The notes: a model not told the origin generated them from the sequence alone. Positions 25,640-32,620 are shown, counted from the stretch's first letter. The stretch: DNA of 34,000 nucleotides from Verrucomicrobiota bacterium (GCA_013820875.1 JACDHS010000052.1:1-34000), one strand, 5' to 3'. Made by a program: numbers and translations.

Positions 25640-25660
25640 CTGCCAGCGTCTCGCTGGCAG
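25640..25660. repeat. GAGAC-loop hairpin (minus strand), possible terminator of the SET gene
   Basis: A perfect 8-bp stem ctgccagc/gctggcag with loop gtctc on the plus strand reads GAGAC on the minus strand. A pyrimidine-rich tract follows. Just upstream is the 10-base palindrome ggagcgctcc (25621-25630). Confidence 0.55.
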
Positions 25661-25747
25661 GGTTTCCATTTCCATTTCCCCTTCTCCCCACGCCATAGAT
25701 AAATCTTTGGTGAAGCACGTGACGCGGTTTACGCTACCGGCTCGCAA

Positions 25748-28700
25748 ATGAGTGAAGTGCAACTCACAGATCAATTTTTCCAAGAGATCGCTGGTTGGGA
25801 AGCGGTCAAGCAGGCTCGCGCCTACATCACGATGGGCAAGGTGCTCAGTTCGAATTGGACGCCGCCTATCCTAAAAGGAGTTGTGCAGGCAGGGGAAACT
25901 TCTTATCGGGCCGGACTCGTCATCAAGAGCTCCAGCGATATCGAAAACATGTGCAGTTGCCGTGAATCGCGTGAGTGGGGAAAGATCTGTGCGCACTCGG
26001 TCGGTGTCGGGTTGCATCATTTGAACCGAGGGAAAGAGGAGTCGGCTGTCTCTTCTGCGCCCGGGGGACGAACTCCTGCCAAGACAGGAGCGACAATTAA
26101 ACCAGCGCCTGCTGGAAAAAGGCTCACCCGATCTGATAGTGGAGAACCAGTCGAGATTTTTGTAATATTGCCGCCCAATTTGGCGCAGGCAGCCGCTCGC
26201 GGTAAAGTGATGCTCGTGCTGGAAGGAAAGTGGAGCAGGGGACGGGCTCCACTAAATACACTCCCGCTGCAACAGCCGTTTCATTTTTCACCGGAGGATG
26301 CGGCATTACTTGAGGTGGCAGAAGAGGTCGCAGATGGTGATACCCCTGGAATGATGCAGATCGAGAACCGCGATTTCTCCAGGATTCTGAGCAAACTGGT
26401 GGAACATCCACGCGTCACTTTCGGCAGGACGACAGATGTGGAGATTTCTCGTGAACCGTTGCGGCTTGCCTTGAAAGCGACCCTGGAAAGTTCCGGCGAA
26501 ATTCTGCTCAGCCTCAAGACGAATCCGCAATCCCTGGCCCTGATCTCTGGCGACAAAACGTCGTGGGTCATCTCTGGCACTAAGATTCAACCGCTCGGAT
26601 TGTCGCGCGCGTATTTTCAAGTGTTGCAAGGGCCGGTCCGTCTGACCCGCAACCAGGTGCCGCAATTTCTTGGACAGGAATGGCCGCAGCTCCAGGCGAG
26701 TTGCGACATCGAGACGAATTTCCGGATTGAAGACTTTTTATTAGAACCCCAGGCGCCCAAATTCATTCTGGCGTTGGCTGGCGGCATGGCCCAACTCCAT
26801 GCCCAACTGCAATGCGCTTACGGTCCGCGGATCATGACGGTTGGTGTGACGTCGAAAGATGAATCACTCTGGTTGCCGGATCCCACAGATTCCAAGCGTT
26901 ATTCCACACGAGCTCTTGGGGCTGAACAGGCGGCGTTGAATCGTTTGTTGAAATATGGTTTCAACGGACCGGATGCACAGGGGCGTTATCAATTGCTTGG
27001 ACAGAACCAGGTGCTGACCTTCTTCGCGCGGGAATTTCCGAAGCTGGAAAAGGAATGGGAAGTGACGCTGGAAGAACGTCTGCAGTATAGCACGGCAAAA
27101 AACCTCGAACGAGTCGAACCACGCTTCGAGATTACTTCCTCGGGCATCCAATGGTTTGATCTCGGTGTTGTCTTTGACACAAGTGGAGGTGAGAAATTTT
27201 CGCAGGCGGATATTCAACGCCTCATCTTGTCCGGGCAAAGTCATACGCGTTTGAAGAATGGGAAATTCGCGCTGATCGATACCGGCGCTGTGGAAGAGTT
27301 GCAGGAAGTGCTGCTGGATTGTTCCCCAGACCAGGCTGGCGGAAAATACCGGATCAACAATACCCAGGCCGGTTTCCTCGAAAGCACGTTGCGTCAGCAA
27401 GGTTGGCGCGCGCAAGCTCCGACCCAGTGGCGCGAACGCGCACTATCGCAAAGCGGCGAGGCGAAACTCGAATGTCCGCCGCTCGGCGATTTGGAGAAGG
27501 TATTGCGCCCGTATCAAAAACATGGCGTGGCATGGTTGCATTTTCTGCGTGCGAACAAGTTTGGCGGAATTCTGGCAGACGAAATGGGGCTGGGGAAAAC
27601 GCTTCAGACGTTGGCGTTTCTGAATGGAGTAGTGGAGCGATGGAGTAATGGGAAAAATCAGCACTCCAACACTCCAGCACTCCAACACTCCGCTCCTGCT
27701 CTGATCGTCTGTCCAACCAGTCTCGTCTTCAATTGGGTCAACGAGGTGAAGAAGTTTACCCCTCATCTTCGGGTGCTGGCGTTGCACGGACCGGAGCGGC
27801 ACGGGAGGTTTTCGGAAATCCCCAATCACGATCTGATTGTGACAAGTTACGCCCTGGTCCGTCGTGATGCTGAGAAATACAGCGGCATCGAATTCGACAC
27901 GGTTGTCCTGGATGAAGCGCAACATATCAAGAATCGGCAGACTCAAAATGCACAGGCGGTGAAAGCCATCTGGGCAGAGCATCGGTTGGTTCTGACCGGC
28001 ACACCGCTGGAAAACTCGGTGTTGGATCTCTGGAGTATCTTTGATTTTCTCATGCCCGGTTATCTTGGGTCCGCCCAGGACTTCCGCGAACGCTACGAAC
28101 TTCCAATCGTCAAAGAAAAGAATGCTGAAGCTCAAGGGCGTCTCGCGCGTCGGTTGCGTCCATTCATTCTGCGCCGTCTGAAAGTTGATGTAGCGAAAGA
28201 TCTGCCCGCGAAGATTGAGCAGGTTTCATTCTGCGAACTCACGGACGATCAACGCACGGTTTACAACCAGATTCTCCAACTCAGCCGCAAAGAAGTTCTC
28301 GACGCAGTCGGCGCTCAAGGCGTGGCAAAGAGCAAGATGGTGATCCTGACGGCCTTGTTGCGGTTGCGGCAGATTTGTTGTGATTTAAGGCTTCTTAAAT
28401 TGGAACGGAGTGATGGAGTAATGGAGTCAGGGAGTGATGGGGAAGAACCCAATACTCCAGCACTCCAACACTCCATTACTCCGTCCGGCAAGTTGGACAC
28501 CTTCAGCGAGTTGCTCGACGAGATCATCGACGGTGGTCATCGCGTTCTTGTCTTCAGCCAGTTCACCACGATGCTCGGGTTGCTGCGTGAGAAACTGGAT
28601 GCTGAAGGGACGGAGTTTTGTTACCTGGACGGTTCCACCACAAATCGTGGCGCCGTGGTCGAACGTTTTCAAAAGACGAGCAGCATTCCTGTCTTTCTTA

Positions 28701-28990
28701 TCAGTTTGAAAGCGGGTGGCGTCGGCTTAAACCTGACCGGCGCAGATACTGTTGTGCATTTCGATCCATGGTGGAATCCAGCGGTGGAAGACCAGGCGAC
28801 CGATCGCGCGCATCGTATTGGTCAAAGCAAAGTGGTGACGAGCTACAAACTGATCACTCGTGACACGGTGGAGGAAAAGATTCTGAACCTGCAGACCCGC
28901 AAACGGGAACTGATCAAAGCAACATTGGCTGGTGAGGCGGAATTTGCGGCGGCGTTGTCGTGGGAGGAAATTCAGGAACTGCTGGCGTAG
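25748..28990 (+). CDS. SWIM zinc finger and SNF2-family DEAD/H-box helicase
   Basis: The product has 1080 residues. The N-terminal SWIM finger is C69-x-C71...C81-x-H83 (MCSCRESREWGKICAHSVG). A ~380-residue middle region without known motifs follows. The SNF2 ATPase begins at LRPYQKHGVAWLHFLRANKF: DEMGLGKT (~611-618), VCPTSLVFNW, DEAQHIKN, LTGTPLENSVLDLWSIFDFL, then lobe 2 with VLVFSQFTTML, LISLKAGGVGLNLTGADTVV, DPWWNPAVEDQATDRAHRIG and LQTRKRELI. Such proteins move along DNA and remodel protein-DNA complexes. Two palindromic repeats (27625-27696, 28402-28486) are read through in frame, each adding about 24-28 residues at loop positions just before motif Ia and before lobe-2 SGKLDTF; both contribute the peptide NTPALQHS. 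The last 76 bp are duplicated at 29521-29596. Confidence 0.93.
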   Translation: MSEVQLTDQFFQEIAGWEAVKQARAYITMGKVLSSNWTPPILKGVVQAGETSYRAGLVIKSSSDIENMCSCRESREWGKICAHSVGVGLHHLNRGKEESAVSSAPGGRTPAKTGATIKPAPAGKRLTRSDSGEPVEIFVILPPNLAQAAARGKVMLVLEGKWSRGRAPLNTLPLQQPFHFSPEDAALLEVAEEVADGDTPGMMQIENRDFSRILSKLVEHPRVTFGRTTDVEISREPLRLALKATLESSGEILLSLKTNPQSLALISGDKTSWVISGTKIQPLGLSRAYFQVLQGPVRLTRNQVPQFLGQEWPQLQASCDIETNFRIEDFLLEPQAPKFILALAGGMAQLHAQLQCAYGPRIMTVGVTSKDESLWLPDPTDSKRYSTRALGAEQAALNRLLKYGFNGPDAQGRYQLLGQNQVLTFFAREFPKLEKEWEVTLEERLQYSTAKNLERVEPRFEITSSGIQWFDLGVVFDTSGGEKFSQADIQRLILSGQSHTRLKNGKFALIDTGAVEELQEVLLDCSPDQAGGKYRINNTQAGFLESTLRQQGWRAQAPTQWRERALSQSGEAKLECPPLGDLEKVLRPYQKHGVAWLHFLRANKFGGILADEMGLGKTLQTLAFLNGVVERWSNGKNQHSNTPALQHSAPALIVCPTSLVFNWVNEVKKFTPHLRVLALHGPERHGRFSEIPNHDLIVTSYALVRRDAEKYSGIEFDTVVLDEAQHIKNRQTQNAQAVKAIWAEHRLVLTGTPLENSVLDLWSIFDFLMPGYLGSAQDFRERYELPIVKEKNAEAQGRLARRLRPFILRRLKVDVAKDLPAKIEQVSFCELTDDQRTVYNQILQLSRKEVLDAVGAQGVAKSKMVILTALLRLRQICCDLRLLKLERSDGVMESGSDGEEPNTPALQHSITPSGKLDTFSELLDEIIDGGHRVLVFSQFTTMLGLLREKLDAEGTEFCYLDGSTTNRGAVVERFQKTSSIPVFLISLKAGGVGLNLTGADTVVHFDPWWNPAVEDQATDRAHRIGQSKVVTSYKLITRDTVEEKILNLQTRKRELIKATLAGEAEFAAALSWEEIQELLA
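27625..27696. repeat. Palindromic repeat element 1, in frame inside the SNF2 gene
   Basis: The left arm repeats ggagt-type words (ggagtagtggagcgatggag); the right arm holds complementary ctcc words (cactccaacactccagcac, then tccaacactcc). The arms pair imperfectly around a short A-rich loop (aaaaatca). It encodes residues ~627-650, including NTPALQHS at 641-648. Confidence 0.8.
28402..28486. repeat. Palindromic repeat element 2, in frame inside the SNF2 gene
   Basis: The left arm (ggaacggagtgatggagtaa and on) is nearly complementary to the right arm ending ctccattactccgtcc, with a loop near ggaagaaccc. It shares a 21-base identical core with element 1 (28454-28474 against 27671-27691), read in the same frame as NTPALQHS (residues 902-909). 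Confidence 0.85.
28914..28989 (+). repeat. 76-bp direct repeat, copy 1 (SNF2 gene tail)
   Basis: By eye this is identical at every base to 29521-29596. It begins at tca and ends at gcgta of the stop region, covering the last 25 codons of the SNF2 gene. The base after the repeat differs (g here, a in copy 2), giving stop codons TAG and TAA. Confidence 0.97.
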
Positions 28991-29293
28991 CTACTTCTTT
29001 TGACGAGATTCAAACCATTGTTGCAATGACTTCTGACTTTCACCTGAGGGCATTCCATGCAAGACGTTCTCTACGCTGATGTCCTCATCCAGATCCGGCC
29101 AATGCACTCCCTCGCCTTGGCCAATCAAACGCCAATTGTTCCTTTCTTCGGTCGTTCCGTGCTGAAGGCGAGGATACCACGCTAATGGTGCGGAGATTGT
29201 GCGGCCATCAGCCAAGTCCAGAATCAGAGCGTCGTCATTAAGCACTGCTCTCAGGACTGTTGCTCTTTTTATCTCAAGGGTTGAAGTAATCAT
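28991..29293 (-). CDS. DUF2442 domain protein
   Basis: The product has 100 residues. The DUF2442 core is clear: LDLADGRTISAPLAWYPRL and GEGVHWPDLDEDISVENVL, then a GMPSGES tail. The function is unknown. Genes of this family often sit directly beside a DUF4160 gene, as here (20-bp overlap with the upstream gene), and the pair has been suspected to be a toxin-antitoxin-like unit; that is not established and not shown by the sequence. The start is ATG at 29293. The stop touches the convergent SNF2 stop. Confidence 0.88.
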   Translation of the reverse strand: MITSTLEIKRATVLRAVLNDDALILDLADGRTISAPLAWYPRLQHGTTEERNNWRLIGQGEGVHWPDLDEDISVENVLHGMPSGESQKSLQQWFESRQKK

Positions 29294-29510
29294 TCCAACT
29301 TTTAATTAGCTGCTCGTGGTATTCTACCACAAGCCTTTGGATTCGGTTAAGCTCATTTCCATTAAAGCCACCGCTGCTATGGAGGCGGACCGGCTCCAGC
29401 CAAAACTTCGCTATGTTTTGATCCCGCTCTACATGAACGTGCGGCGGTTCATTGCGATCTCCAGCGTAGAAGAAGAAGCGATACGGTCCTATTCGCAAGA
29501 TCGTCGGCAT
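29274..29510 (-). CDS. DUF4160 domain protein
   Basis: The product has 78 residues, the usual family length. The conserved pattern is present: MPTILRIGPYRFFFYAGDRN, EPPHVHVERD, AKFWLEPVRL and the C-terminal helix LNRIQRLVVEYHEQLIKSW. It is first in a two-gene minus-strand unit and overlaps the DUF2442 gene by 20 bp. Its upstream region, where a promoter would lie, is the second 76-bp repeat copy, so expression signals may come from duplicated SNF2 sequence read antisense. Confidence 0.88.
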   Translation of the reverse strand: MPTILRIGPYRFFFYAGDRNEPPHVHVERDQNIAKFWLEPVRLHSSGGFNGNELNRIQRLVVEYHEQLIKSWNDYFNP

Positions 29511-29520
29511 ATTGATTTAC

Positions 29521-29596
29521 TCAAAGCAACATTGGCTGGTGAGGCGGAATTTGCGGCGGCGTTGTCGTGGGAGGAAATTCAGGAACTGCTGGCGTA
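29521..29596 (+). repeat. 76-bp direct repeat, copy 2
   Basis: A perfect copy of 28914-28989. Here it no longer belongs to an SNF2 gene; its minus strand encodes the last ~25 residues of the metallo-hydrolase, and its first three bases are that gene's stop codon (TGA on the minus strand). Confidence 0.97.
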
Positions 29597-30417
29597 AACG
29601 TTTCGCTCAGGATGCCAGCCGCTGGCGGAGTGGGGCGCTTGTTTAGTTGGAAAGTTGCAGAGGGCGTTTTCTGGCAGGTTGCTTCAACGCGGACGTGTGT
29701 CGCTCCCATCTTCTGCAGGCGCTCGTTCACGGCGCGTAAGGCAAGTTCGGGTTTGTTACAATCGCGGCTCAGGTGACCCAAATAGATTTGTTCCATTCCC
29801 GCGTGGACCACTTGTTCGGCAACTTCCGCGCCGGCTTCATTCGACAGATGTCCGTGACGACTCAGTATCCGCTGTTTCAGACTCCAGGGACGCCGAAGAT
29901 CCTCTTGCAGCATTTTGATGTCGTGATTGGTTTCCAGGACGAGAACGTTGGCCGAGCGGACCCGTTCCAACACCAACTTGGTGGCATGGCCGAGATCGGT
30001 GAGAAAACCGATATTTCCCGAAGGCGTGCGGAGCATGAAACCCACTGGATCATCGGCATCGTGCGGGACGGAAAAAGTATCCACGATGACATCACCCACT
30101 TCAAAGGTGCTGCCTGTGATGAAAATCTGCGCGTTGATGCGGCCTTTGGTGTGGCGTTCGATCGCTTCCTTCGTAAGTCGATTGCAATAGATCGGCAAAT
30201 TCAGTTTTGACGCGAGACCGACGAGCCCCTGGATGTGATCAGAGTGTTCGTGGGTGATTAAGATGCCGTTCAATCCCTCCGGAGAACGCGCGATGGTGGC
30301 GAGCCGTTCACGAATCTGTTTTCCACTGAACCCGGCATCGATCAGGAGGCGTGTATCATCGGTTTCGAGGTAGGCACAATTTCCATTGGAACCGCTTCCT
30401 AAAATTGTGAACTGCAC
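29521..30417 (-). CDS. MBL-fold metallo-hydrolase, YycJ/WalJ-like
   Basis: GTG at 30417 gives 298 residues beginning MQFTILGSGSNGNCAYLETD, the normal start of this subfamily. In-frame GTG 30423 and TTG 30459 are alternatives. Metal ligands are THEHSDH (HxHxDH), H of SVPHDADDP, D of FLTDLGHAT and H of YLGHLSRDC. WalJ/YycJ proteins are probable nucleases linked to cell-wall signalling or DNA repair. The conserved domain ends near ATFQL; a Pro/Thr-rich tail (FTPAVPEFPPTTTPPQIPPH) follows that is the antisense of the duplicated SNF2 tail. This tail is unusual and may be unfolded. Confidence 0.88.
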   Translation of the reverse strand: MQFTILGSGSNGNCAYLETDDTRLLIDAGFSGKQIRERLATIARSPEGLNGILITHEHSDHIQGLVGLASKLNLPIYCNRLTKEAIERHTKGRINAQIFITGSTFEVGDVIVDTFSVPHDADDPVGFMLRTPSGNIGFLTDLGHATKLVLERVRSANVLVLETNHDIKMLQEDLRRPWSLKQRILSRHGHLSNEAGAEVAEQVVHAGMEQIYLGHLSRDCNKPELALRAVNERLQKMGATHVRVEATCQKTPSATFQLNKRPTPPAAGILSETFTPAVPEFPPTTTPPQIPPHQPMLL

Positions 30418-30615
30418 TGGCACTGCGAGACGATAGGAAGTCGTTGGAGCACTGCGCAATCTTTTTCAACCAATTGCCCACGAAACGGGTGGGTTCAAGA
30501 GATGTGAGATCGAAAAACAAACTGTTTTTTGAAGCAGCTTGAGCAAAGAGCTCCGGGGGAGCGGCATGAGTAATCCCGAGCGTGCGTTACCAATGGTGAC
30601 GAGATTACAAAGACG

Positions 30616-30640
30616 AACATGTCGCCCCGCTGGGGCTTGC
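30616..30640. repeat. Hairpin repeat, copy 1
   Basis: aacatgtcg is followed by the hairpin gcccc-gct-ggggc (30624-30636). The same frame of sequence recurs 50 bases downstream. Confidence 0.65.
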
Positions 30641-30665
30641 GATCCATTCACACATCGTATCTATA

Positions 30666-30690
30666 AACATGTCGCGCCGCTGGCGCTAGG
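30666..30690. repeat. Hairpin repeat, copy 2
   Basis: aacatgtcg is followed by gcgcc-gct-ggcgc (30674-30686). Relative to copy 1 one C-G pair has become G-C on both arms, so pairing is kept. Confidence 0.65.
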
Positions 30691-30759
30691 ACGCACCGCT
30701 TACGCGATTTTGGGGATGAGGCTGCGGAAAGCGATTATTCCAACTCTCACTCTCGTCAT

Positions 30760-31179
30760 TCACTCCGAGTTATCTACATTCCTTTTTTTGTTCTGCGTCT
30801 CCTGAATTGTCTTAATCACTTCTTCCCTACTCATACCTTCGCCAGCCACTCCATCATGTACAATCAAAATGAAGTCAGCCGAAACAGGTCGGGTCGAAGT
30901 CGGTCGTGCGAGAAAGATGAAGGCCTCATCGCCGTATTGGGTGCCTGCCTCAGTAGCCGGACCACTCACCGGCACTATCTGCCCTTGCGTGAACTGCACG
31001 CTTGTCGCATTCGTTTTGATTGCTTGCTTCGCCTTGTAGCGGACGGTGGGGCCGCTCACATCGATATCACACAGCCAAACGGCATCACTTCGTGCAGCTT
31101 GCGAAGGCACCTGTTGTATCAGACTGGGGTCGGTGCATGACGCGAGCAGCAACCCGAGCAATGGAATTAAGCGGTGCAT
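30760..31179 (-). CDS. Hypothetical lipoprotein
   Basis: The product has 139 residues. The N-terminus MHRLIPLLGLLLASC is a lipoprotein signal with the lipobox LLAS-C. The mature part (VWLCDIDVSGPTVRYKAKQA and on) shows beta-rich character; no family was recognised. The ATG at 31179 follows the attC-like site by only a few bases (GTTAGCC then AGCT then ATG on the minus strand), as expected for the next gene in an integron cassette array. No attC-like site was found after its stop codon, so if it was a cassette its own attC is lost. Confidence 0.6.
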   Translation of the reverse strand: MHRLIPLLGLLLASCTDPSLIQQVPSQAARSDAVWLCDIDVSGPTVRYKAKQAIKTNATSVQFTQGQIVPVSGPATEAGTQYGDEAFIFLARPTSTRPVSADFILIVHDGVAGEGMSREEVIKTIQETQNKKRNVDNSE

Positions 31180-31183
31180 AGCT

Positions 31184-31286
31184 GGCTAACGAGCTGATCG
31201 ATGATGAGGAGCGCGCCAAGAAAATACCAATTGAAACAAAGATGCGACCGCGCTCCTCATCATTCGATCCAGCGATTGGTTAGAAC
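31184..31286 (-). other. Integron attC-like recombination site
   Basis: On the minus strand the order is GTTCTAAC (R''), a spacer, ctggatcgaatgatgagg (L'' side), a ~40-base loop, ctcctcatcatcgatcag (L' side), ctc and GTTAGCC (R'). The arms pair over about 25 bp, with two unpaired extra bases only on the R'' side and unpaired spacers next to the R boxes, the architecture of attC sites. Folded length is ~103 bases, within the known range. R' departs from GTTRRRY at one position. Confidence 0.72.
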
Positions 31287-31682
31287 CGGTCATTATTGAG
31301 GCTGGTCTGTCCTGTTCGCTGCTCTCGATGTCTCTGCGACCAGATCCCAAAAGTTGGTTACGGCGTCTCCTTCGTGCCAAATATTGAATTCTCGCTGGAA
31401 CCTCTCGCATGCATGAACTACCTCGTTCGTACGCCCTGCAATCGACAACTTCTTAAGGTCGGCGACAAAGTCAGGTAGGCCTCCTCTAACGTAATGGTCC
31501 TGGACCTCGTGATAAGTGGAGACTTTCGTGGACCGAGAGACTGACAAACAACAAAGCACGACAAAAACAGTAAGTGAGCAAAGTCGCCATACAGGACGAG
31601 CCATGATCTGCACCGCGATAAAGCCAGCGAATACAATCACTATCAACAAGATGTAAAAAAGGAGGGTGCCCATGGGTTCTAA
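31190..31682 (-). mobile_element. Putative integron gene cassette (one ORF plus attC)
   Basis: The cassette would start after the G of GTTAGAAC (31683-31676, minus strand), two bases before the ORF's ATG, and end at the G of the attC R' box. The R'' box of its attC (GTTCTAAC) is the exact complement of the GTTAGAAC at its start, as expected when one circular cassette has been opened at its own site. The ORF stop lies 6 bases from the attC. No integrase gene is in the window. Confidence 0.65.
31293..31673 (-). CDS. Hypothetical cassette-borne membrane protein
   Basis: The product has 126 residues. An N-terminal hydrophobic region has two likely helices (LLFYILLIVIVFAGFIAVQI and LCSLTVFVVLCCLSV). 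A soluble, helical C-terminal part follows (LPDFVADLKKLSIAGRTNEV and on). No family was recognised, which is usual for integron cassette genes. Minus-strand AGGAGG-like sequence is not apparent before ATG 31673, because the presumed recombination site occupies the leader. It is convergent with nothing and is read in the same direction as the lipoprotein gene. Confidence 0.6.
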   Translation of the reverse strand: MGTLLFYILLIVIVFAGFIAVQIMARPVWRLCSLTVFVVLCCLSVSRSTKVSTYHEVQDHYVRGGLPDFVADLKKLSIAGRTNEVVHACERFQREFNIWHEGDAVTNFWDLVAETSRAANRTDQPQ

Positions 31683-31824
31683 CCATTTGATTCACATTTC
31701 ATTTGGCGCTGATAAGTGATGTTTGATCTGTTTTGCTGGCAACCATTCTGGTGGGTGTCATTGCGAAAAGTTTGAAGGGTGCCGACCGAAAGTCAACGCC
31801 GCCATCGCAGTCTGCCCCGTACGG

Positions 31825-32013
31825 GTGTGATTTTAAGTGGTGGGGATGGCAAACGGAGCGCGGTGTGCGAAGCATCAGCCGCAGCGCGTGAGATTGTTCG
31901 AGCGTCATAGAAAACCCTGCCGCGCGACGTTCCACCCTTGAGCGCTGCGGCTGATCCTACGGACACAGCCGCGCTCCGTTTCCTACGCCAATCTCACCCG
32001 CTTTTAATCACAC
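31825..32013. repeat. Long imperfect inverted repeat, MITE-like
   Basis: The left arm runs from gtgtgattttaagtgg through aaacggagcgcggtgtgcga to atcagccgcagcgc. The right arm is its imperfect complement, running from gcgctgcggctgat through gccgcgctccgttt to cttttaatcacac. Arms are about 65-70 bases, the centre about 55. No ORF in it looks like a transposase. Confidence 0.8.
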
Positions 32014-32278
32014 TTACCCCGAACGAAAGCGCCAGAGGACTTGCACTGGTCCAAAAAGCTAGCGAATCTTCGATGCACAGGGATCGCGCAAACGTTCTGG
32101 AGTGCGTCCAGCCTGGCGCATTCCCAACCGGCTCGTTTGCTCATGCTGCGGTGTGATTCAAACTGGCAGTCAGGCGCTCTGATCTTAGCGGAGCACTCAT
32201 GAATTCGCGTCAGCTTCTTGGACGAAACCGCTCTGCGGTTCAATGACTCTATAGTTCCGTCCCATGATCTCCCGGTCG

Positions 32279-32470
32279 TTTGACGATATCAGAGGATGCC
32301 TGCGGACGTTATTCCTGCCATTTGACGGCGTCGGGAGGGGCTCGGAAAGGTTATTTCCCGCGTTTGACGGGCTCGGAGGGGGCTTGAGAACGTTATTCCT
32401 GGGGTTTGACGGAATCGGGTGGGGTTAACAACGTTATTCCTCGCGTTTGACGAGATCGGGAGGGAGTTGA
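32279..32470. repeat. Degenerate 42-bp tandem repeat, about 5 copies
   Basis: The word tttgac occurs at 32279, 32321, 32363, 32405 and 32446 (periods 42, 42, 42, 41). It is followed by a tcggga/tcggag G-rich stretch and preceded by gttattcct-like sequence. It is not obviously coding. Confidence 0.8.
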
Positions 32471-32578
32471 GAACGTGCGGGACCGCAAAGCGGCAAATCG
32501 ACTCTACAGTTCTGTTTTTCTAGCCCGCCGAGTTCATGGAGGCAACACACCAATCGGTGCGTGTCGGATGCTCGAACA

Positions 32579-32620
32579 GTCGGCGGCAGGTTGCCGCCGA
32601 CAACGGGTTGGTAGCCCGTT
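32579..32620. repeat. Two adjacent hairpins
   Basis: The first has a perfect 10-bp stem gtcggcggca/tgccgccgac with a 3-base loop. Directly after it comes aacggg-ttggtag-cccgtt. A short T-run (catttttc) lies 7 bases downstream, so a terminator is possible but no gene precedes it. Confidence 0.6.

Larger units (their letters stand above)
28990..29520 (-). mobile_element. Compact DUF4160-DUF2442 cassette between direct repeats
   Basis: The 531 bases between the two 76-bp repeats are filled almost entirely (28991-29510) by two overlapping minus-strand genes. There are no transposase, integrase or terminal inverted repeats. The DUF2442 stop codon abuts the SNF2 stop codon without a gap. The perfect flanking repeats indicate a recent insertion or duplication event. 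Confidence 0.7.
30418..30759. other. Intergenic region with two covarying hairpin repeats
   Basis: 342 bases without a supported gene. The visible structure is the pair of short hairpin repeats at 30616-30640 and 30666-30690. Confidence 0.55.

Noticed and set aside
29316-29597. 93-residue plus-strand ORF ending in the SNF2 C-terminal peptide
   Set aside because: It is antisense to the DUF4160 gene and only gains the SNF2 tail because copy 2 of the 76-bp repeat lies in frame.
31699-31935. 78-residue minus-strand ORF
   Set aside because: It runs into the left arm of the long inverted repeat and has no domain or good start.
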